Part shown: piece by piece, positions 58,961 through 64,000 of the stretch | Numbering within the stretch: position 1 is the first letter of the stretch | Layout: each line of letters starts with the position of its first letter | NCBI RefSeq assembly: GCF_030272615.1 | Contig: NC_081410.1 | Location: 291,370,457 to 291,434,456, forward strand | Length of the DNA stretch: 64,000 nt | From: Cryptomeria japonica | Taxonomy: Eukaryota > Streptophyta > Pinopsida > Cupressales > Cupressaceae | Direction of reading: 5' to 3' | Notes under the pieces: model-generated | Database searches by the model: none | What the model was told of the DNA's origin: nothing | The model's input: the letters and a program-made list of their open reading frames with translations, nothing else | Made by a program: the position numbers and the translations under genes

Positions 58961-59540
58961 ACTTGAGTGTCAAGTATTTATTTCTTTTCTTCTTCTTCTA
59001 CTAACACCAAGGTCACCCTCATGTATTCAACAAAACTTCCTTTGCATTTCCATGTAAGAATTGTCAACCCAGAGAGGATATCCTCCTATGGGTCTTCCAT
59101 GAATTTTGTGTTAGGCTGGAGTATGGGAGCAATACCATCTCCTAACAACAACATCTTGGATTCCCCTTCTATGGCAAAATATACTCTTTCAAAGTGAAAT
59201 ATCTCAGGACAGGTTCCTTGATGTGATAATTTCCTCTTGTAAATGATGGTTATGATCTTATGCTTGTCTTTCCTCTTCTATCAAAGTATCAATTGCCCTT
59301 CTGTAATCTGAAAAATTTGCTCTTTCCCTCCAAGCTAATATACACAATCTAGAAATAATATCACTCTATTCACTTTGTGTCCAATTTAAGTTAGATTGAA
59401 TTATAGGGAATTGGTGTTCATGAGGCAACACCATTCTAATTTGGAAGGGAATAATCCATGTTGAAAACTTAGTTAATTGGAATATAGGGACTGACAATTC
59501 TTTGTCATTTTAGATTGGTTATTCATACACTACCTCAATC
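58961..59540 (-). pseudogene. Gene-like coding remnant, block 1b (5' side)
   Basis: Minus strand, reading leftward: DKELSVPIFQLTKFSTWIIP, FQIRMVLPHEHQFPIIQSNL, NWTQSE-stop-SDIISRLCIL, AWRERANFSDYRRAIDTLIE, EERQA-stop-DHNHHLQEEI, then in another frame RVYFAIEGESKMLLLGDGIA, PILQPNTKFMEDP-stop-ED and ILSGLTILTWKCKGSFVEYM before an acidic run. Stops are mostly TAG/TAA at likely Gln or Glu codons. Beta-strand-like and helical segments alternate, unlike Gag. The true 5' end was not found. Confidence 0.5.
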
Positions 59541-59763
59541 AACTTGGCAAAAAAATGAGTTTAGAAGTATTATTACCCTCACTTATTAATTAGGTTTATA
59601 ACTCATTTAGTGTTGTCTTGTGGCAAGCAATATCCTCTATTTTCAAAATAGTGCTGCCACCTTTGCATGCCTTTCACTGTCTAATCCATCATAAATGAGA
59701 TGTACTTTCTATATTTTATTTATGATTATGCCTTGGGATATGTGAGTCTTAGCAAAGATTGGG
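59541..59763. other. No feature recognised
   Basis: A/T-rich sequence between the last coding trace and repeat N. It could be the 5' flank or leader of the gene-like sequence. Confidence 0.4.
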
Positions 59764-60229
59764 TGATTGACATACTTATGAACTAGGAAGTGTATTGGAC
59801 AAAAAATGGAAAATAACCCGATATGCTGAGTATCCAGTGGTGTGATTTCCAAAGGTTGATTAGCTCACCAGTGATATGAGGAAATTGAGAACTAGGTTTA
59901 AACGGGGTGTACCGGTATTCTAAAATCATCTGATCAAGCGATCAAAGACTTAACCGATAAGGTGATAATACATAAATAAGAGAGACCAGACCAAAGGTGT
60001 TTAATTGAACTTAGGTACCACGAGGATTGGGTTCAAAAGCTTAGAAATAATCCAACTTTGAATGTAAATTTAGGGATGAGACTACTCAAAAGATAAAGTT
60101 AGCATCTCAAAGGGGGAAATGAAAAATTAGGGTAACATAGGCTCTGAAGGGGGACAAAGATTGAGAAAGACACGGACAACCAAAACACATGACTAGGCGA
60201 CCTTATTCATTAGGCAACAGAGTCACACT

Positions 60230-60982
60230 TGTAGACAGCTAAAATTGTCTTGCATAATTAAATACATATTTTTATTTATTTAATTTTTTTAATCTTGTTT
60301 TCTATTAATTAAATAGATTTTTATTTAATTAATTCATTTATCATTTTCTAGCCTTTCCCTATTTAAATAAATATTTTTATTTATTTAAATTATCTTTTCC
60401 CTAAATTAAGTAAATATTTTATTTATTTAATTGGTCCCACTTCTTTTATTAATAAAATAAACCTTTATTTATTTAATTAATTCATTATCTTTTTCACTCT
60501 ATGATACATGTCATTTATCTCTTAATTTTCTCTACCTACCCCCTTCATTATTTTATTATTTTTCCTAACTACCCTCTTATTATTTTGTCATTTTCTATAC
60601 CTACCCTTTAATCCTAGCCGACCATTTATCTTTTCACCTCTTAATCCTATCCCTCTATTTTCTAAGGTCTTATTTATATAAGAGTATTATTTCATCTTTA
60701 TGAATCCTAATAAGAAATCTATTAGTCTAGCAATTTGGCAATCTAATATTGGAGCTTACTTTTTCAAACCTTCATTTCCTCATAGCCTCTAGGCATGCTT
60801 CTGAGAGCAATATTATTACAAAACACAAATCATGAGGGGTAGTTTTTAGAGCATGCACGTGTGTTTTTAGTTTAGATTTTGGTTTGCATTGTGTGTGTTT
60901 TGCAGGTACTCTATTGAGGATGTTAAAATAAATATATTTGAAATCTTATGGGACAAGATCTAGATTTATTTCAAAATCCTCA
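60230..60982 (+). mobile_element. Solo LTR L with empty-site control
   Basis: TGTAGACAGCTAAAATTG ... AAAATCCTCA with target repeats ACACT (60225-60229) and ACACC (60983-60987), one transition apart. The left copy of repeat N shows the unfilled target ACACC once, so insertion borders and target are both verified inside the window. A TATA box (TATTTATATAAGAG) lies at 60671. Confidence 0.92.
60671..60684 (+). promoter_or_regulatory. TATA box of solo LTR L
   Basis: TATTTATATAAGAG, at a position matching the U3/R border of a 753-bp LTR. It resembles the box at 22131. Confidence 0.5.
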
Positions 60983-61099
60983 ACACCAAAACATTGACTT
61001 AGGACACAAGGGCCCAAAACAAAGAGAAGTTGACACAAAAAAAACCAAAACTCAAACTAATAAGGTGGAAGAAGAACTTCCACCTGGAAAAGACACACC

Positions 61100-61635
<536 letters not shown>

Positions 61636-63318
61636 TGTAGTACCCCTACCCTAATCAGACCTTTTTGACCTTGTTGACCATGGTTTACTTTTCAGTGGCT
61701 TACATGGATGGTAGATACAATACGATTGTGATGTTTTTATCTAGGTATTATGCTTTGGAGTGTGATTTGGTGAATATGATTATGCATTATTTCTTATGGA
61801 GGAGTAGATGTTAATTTTCCTTATGCATTGTATTTTATAAAGATGAGATATTAAGTTTATTTATGTGCTACTAACGATGGACTAACACATTTACTTCTTG
61901 TGTGAGTTGCACTATTTATTTGTCATCATGTATGTGTGGAAAGTGTATAGGGGTGCGAGGAGATGATTTTTAGTCACTCACTTTGGTGAGACATGTAAAT
62001 TCATAATTCTCCTTCACCGGTGTGTTTACTATGTTTGTATATATATGTATGCATGGTTCGGTGATGCAGAAATTGCAGGTACAAGGTACCGACTCCACCT
62101 AGCTCCACAAGTTTGAGCATACCTAATTAATCCGATGGAAGTGGAGGAGATGGTTTTAAGGTCCTAATGTCATCCCTAGCCTTGCTTGTTGTTGAGCAAT
62201 GTCAGTCATTTGGCAACCCTATTGGATCACCGAGTATGCCGCTATTCCGACATTGGTATGTGAGTCATGTCTCTATTTTGTTTAAGTTGAGTTTTGCGTG
62301 TTATAGATTTTGTGTATTTAATTATTCTCTTCATGTGTTAGTTAATGAGTAATTAATTATTAATATCGTATGGTTATTAATAATTAATGTGTGTTGTATT
62401 TATTAAATTAAATTAAGAGCACCTTTGTGGTTGATTAGATAATCGATTATTCTTAATTGTTTAGTTAAAGTGATTGTTCAATTATTAGTGGAAATTATAT
62501 TATGTTTTGAGTTTTTGTTTTAAAAAAAAAGAAGGAAAGTTAATTTTTACTTATTAGTTATTAAAATATTTATTGGATTTTGTGTTAAAATAATAATAGA
62601 ATTGTTAAATATGTAATGTAAATGTTTTAAATAAAACTAGATTCTCTTTTTTTCATAAAAAATGAATTTTTGCCCTAAAATAGATTTTTGGGTGAATTGC
62701 TTTATAATTTGGGAATTTTTTTAAAAAGGGGAATTCTTTTCTCATGCTAGAGAAATTCTTCCTCTCTATTGGTTATTGGGGTTTGGTGTGAACTCTAACA
62801 ATTTTGGGAGGATTGGAATGGCTCTTCCTCAAATTTGCAGGTTGGATGCTTGATTCCTTTGTTTATTCTTCTCTTTAAAATTTTTTGAGACTATGTGATT
62901 GTTTTGTTTCTTCCTTTGTTTGGTTGAAATAATTTGTTGTTGTGAATTCTCTTGTATCTGGGTTTCTATCAAATTTAGTGAAATTGGAAGAAGTTTATTC
63001 CTTCCCTTTTTGGGCAAAATTGGTTCATGGAGTTTTGAAATTTCTCAATTTTTTGTTTGAGAAGAATAATTGGACTGTGAAAAGTCTTTAAAATTTTGGT
63101 ATTTGAATCTTGGATTAAGACTATTAAATTCATATTTTGAATGTTTTACCATTCAATTTGTTGACAAATTTTCAGATCATGTTTCTAGGCAGAGGATTGG
63201 TTTTTTATTTGCTGTTAGAAATTTCATTTTGGAATTTTGATTTAACAAAAATAATTATTAAAAAAAAAAAATCTCTATTGCATATCACAGAGGAGTTTTT
63301 TTTTAAAAAAATTATTAT

Positions 63319-63321
<3 letters not shown>

Positions 63322-63349
<28 letters not shown>

Positions 63350-63515
63350 GGTGTGGTGGAGCCAAACCCCACAGCTGTGGGGAGAGGCGAGAGGCAGCCA
63401 CGGTTGTGGGTGCCCCGTCCTCCACAACCATGGGGGGAGGCATCCACAACATGGGCACCTCTCTTCCCCACGTTGAGGGTTGGGAGGTGAACCCCCCCCA
63501 GCGTGGGCAATACAC
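63322..63515 (+). repeat. T19-G11 run and GC-rich hairpin cassette
   Basis: A run of 19 T and 11 G is followed by about 160 bp of G/C-rich sequence with self-complementary words: CCCCACAGCTGTGGGG, and CCACGGTTGTGG pairing with TCCACAACCATGG. It sits at about 1.7 kb into the LTR, the same place as the GGTAGC palindrome array in the other chromovirus LTR, but the sequence is different. Confidence 0.75.
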
Positions 63516-63608
63516 CATAAATTATTTTGCTGTTCAATTTTTTTTAATTAATCACTGTTAATATTAAAATTCTTGTGGACAATGTGTATTTTGATATGTA
63601 TTAAATAC

Positions 63609-63646
63609 GTTATATATATATATACATATATATATATGTATATATG

Positions 63647-63679
<33 letters not shown>

Positions 63680-63737
63680 GTATATATACATATATACATA
63701 TATATATATATGTATATATACATATATACATATATAC

Positions 63738-63768
<31 letters not shown>

Positions 63769-63799
63769 ATTATTATTATTTCTATATATATATATATAA
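63609..63799. repeat. (TA)n/(TATG)n microsatellite
   Basis: A TA-rich tract with periodic TATG and TACA interruptions and a short (TTA)n. The long open frames across it are artefacts. Confidence 0.97.
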
Positions 63800-63905
63800 T
63801 TGATGATTATTCATATAGCCTTTATTTTCACAAAATAAATTATGATTGTATCGAATCAATCTTAACATTAACTTCATATTGCTAATTTCAAAATACATAT
63901 TATAT

Positions 63906-63919
63906 ACACACACACACAA

Positions 63920-64000
<81 letters not shown>
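63906..64000. repeat. (CA)n-(TG)n microsatellite at the window edge
   Basis: Six CA units, a short AA, then 40 uninterrupted TG units that run off the window. The two halves are complementary. Confidence 0.97.

Larger units (their letters stand above)
59764..61099. repeat. Direct repeat N, right copy (carries a solo LTR)
   Basis: Matches 27447-28053 in the same orientation over its full length, apart from the 753-bp solo LTR at 60230-60982. Just after it, 61100-61160 repeats the internal piece from about 60078 (GAGACTRCTCAAAAGRTAAA), a local duplication. Confidence 0.8.
61636..64000 (+). mobile_element. Chromovirus LTR M (cut by the window end)
   Basis: Starts TGTAGTACCCCTACCC and is homologous to the minus-strand chromovirus LTR at 50196-54039 (shared: GGTGAGACA, CACCGGTGTGTTTAC, GCATGGTTCGGTGATGCAG, GGTACAAGGTACCGACTCCA, GATGGAAGTGGAGGAG). 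By comparison it should be about 3.8 kb long, so the end lies beyond 64000. Its U3 has no coding sequence. Confidence 0.82.

Noticed and set aside
63137-63537. Pro/Gly/Trp-rich 110-117-codon frames on both strands
   Set aside because: They arise from the G run and the GC-rich hairpin cassette inside an LTR; no homology pattern or start context.
63548-63803. Tyr/Ile-rich open frames on both strands
   Set aside because: Translation of a TA-rich microsatellite.

Overview
The window is plant nuclear DNA built almost entirely of nested, decayed retrotransposons. The lineages seen are Ty1/Copia, a Tekay/Del-like Ty3/Gypsy chromovirus, other Gypsy LTRs, and one LINE-tailed retroposon. The length of the elements, the depth of nesting and the LTR styles suggest a large-genome seed plant, probably a gymnosperm; this is inference, because no species-specific gene is present. 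I found no intact protein-coding gene, tRNA, rRNA or CRISPR array. Almost every coding stretch carries in-frame stops and frameshifts, so coding remnants are given as pseudogenes.

Layout. (1) 1-5.9 kb: minus-strand Copia pol and gag remnant, split by a 2.6-kb solo LTR (465-3080, target repeat CTAAC/TTAAC). (2) 7.2-20.3 kb: what I read as one minus-strand non-autonomous LTR element. It has a 5' LTR (18996-20346), a primer-binding site, a leader with a degenerate ~75-bp tandem array, and a long uncharacterised ORF (11160 to 7187). Its leader is split by a 5.7-kb composite of Gypsy LTRs in inverted and direct orientation (12299-18045). (3) 20.3-21.0 kb: plant-mobile-domain (PMD) remnant, then tandem repeats. 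(4) 22-27.4 kb: Gypsy LTR carrying a solo LTR, followed by a gag/G-patch remnant. (5) 28.1-59.5 kb: a decayed, unrecognised gene-like coding sequence on the minus strand, cut into three blocks by a 20.2-kb Copia tower and a 7.4-kb chromovirus. The whole stretch is bracketed by ~0.6-kb direct repeats (27447-28053 and 59764-61099). (6) 61.6 kb to the end: start of another chromovirus LTR with long microsatellites.

Nesting is resolved by 5-bp target duplications. Copia-1 (28452-48687, ATTTT) sits in the gene-like sequence. Copia-2 (33018-45541, minus strand) sits in Copia-1. Solo LTRs sit in Copia-2 at 35172-36627 (AAGAG) and 38705-40381 (CAAGG). A retroposon with a 13-bp target duplication (45677-47447) also sits in Copia-1. 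The chromovirus (50196-57603, CTTCC) has two LTRs of very different length.

The most notable signals are: the three-block gene remnant; similar uncharacterised ORFs in three unrelated carriers; a 75-bp minisatellite shared by two element families, with a 1.1-kb size difference between one element's two LTRs; the fold-back 168-bp LTR of the chromovirus; and element-specific palindrome cassettes at one fixed place in chromovirus LTRs. Stops at conserved Gln, Arg and Trp codons, and CpG-biased differences between LTR copies, point to decay by deamination of methylated cytosine.
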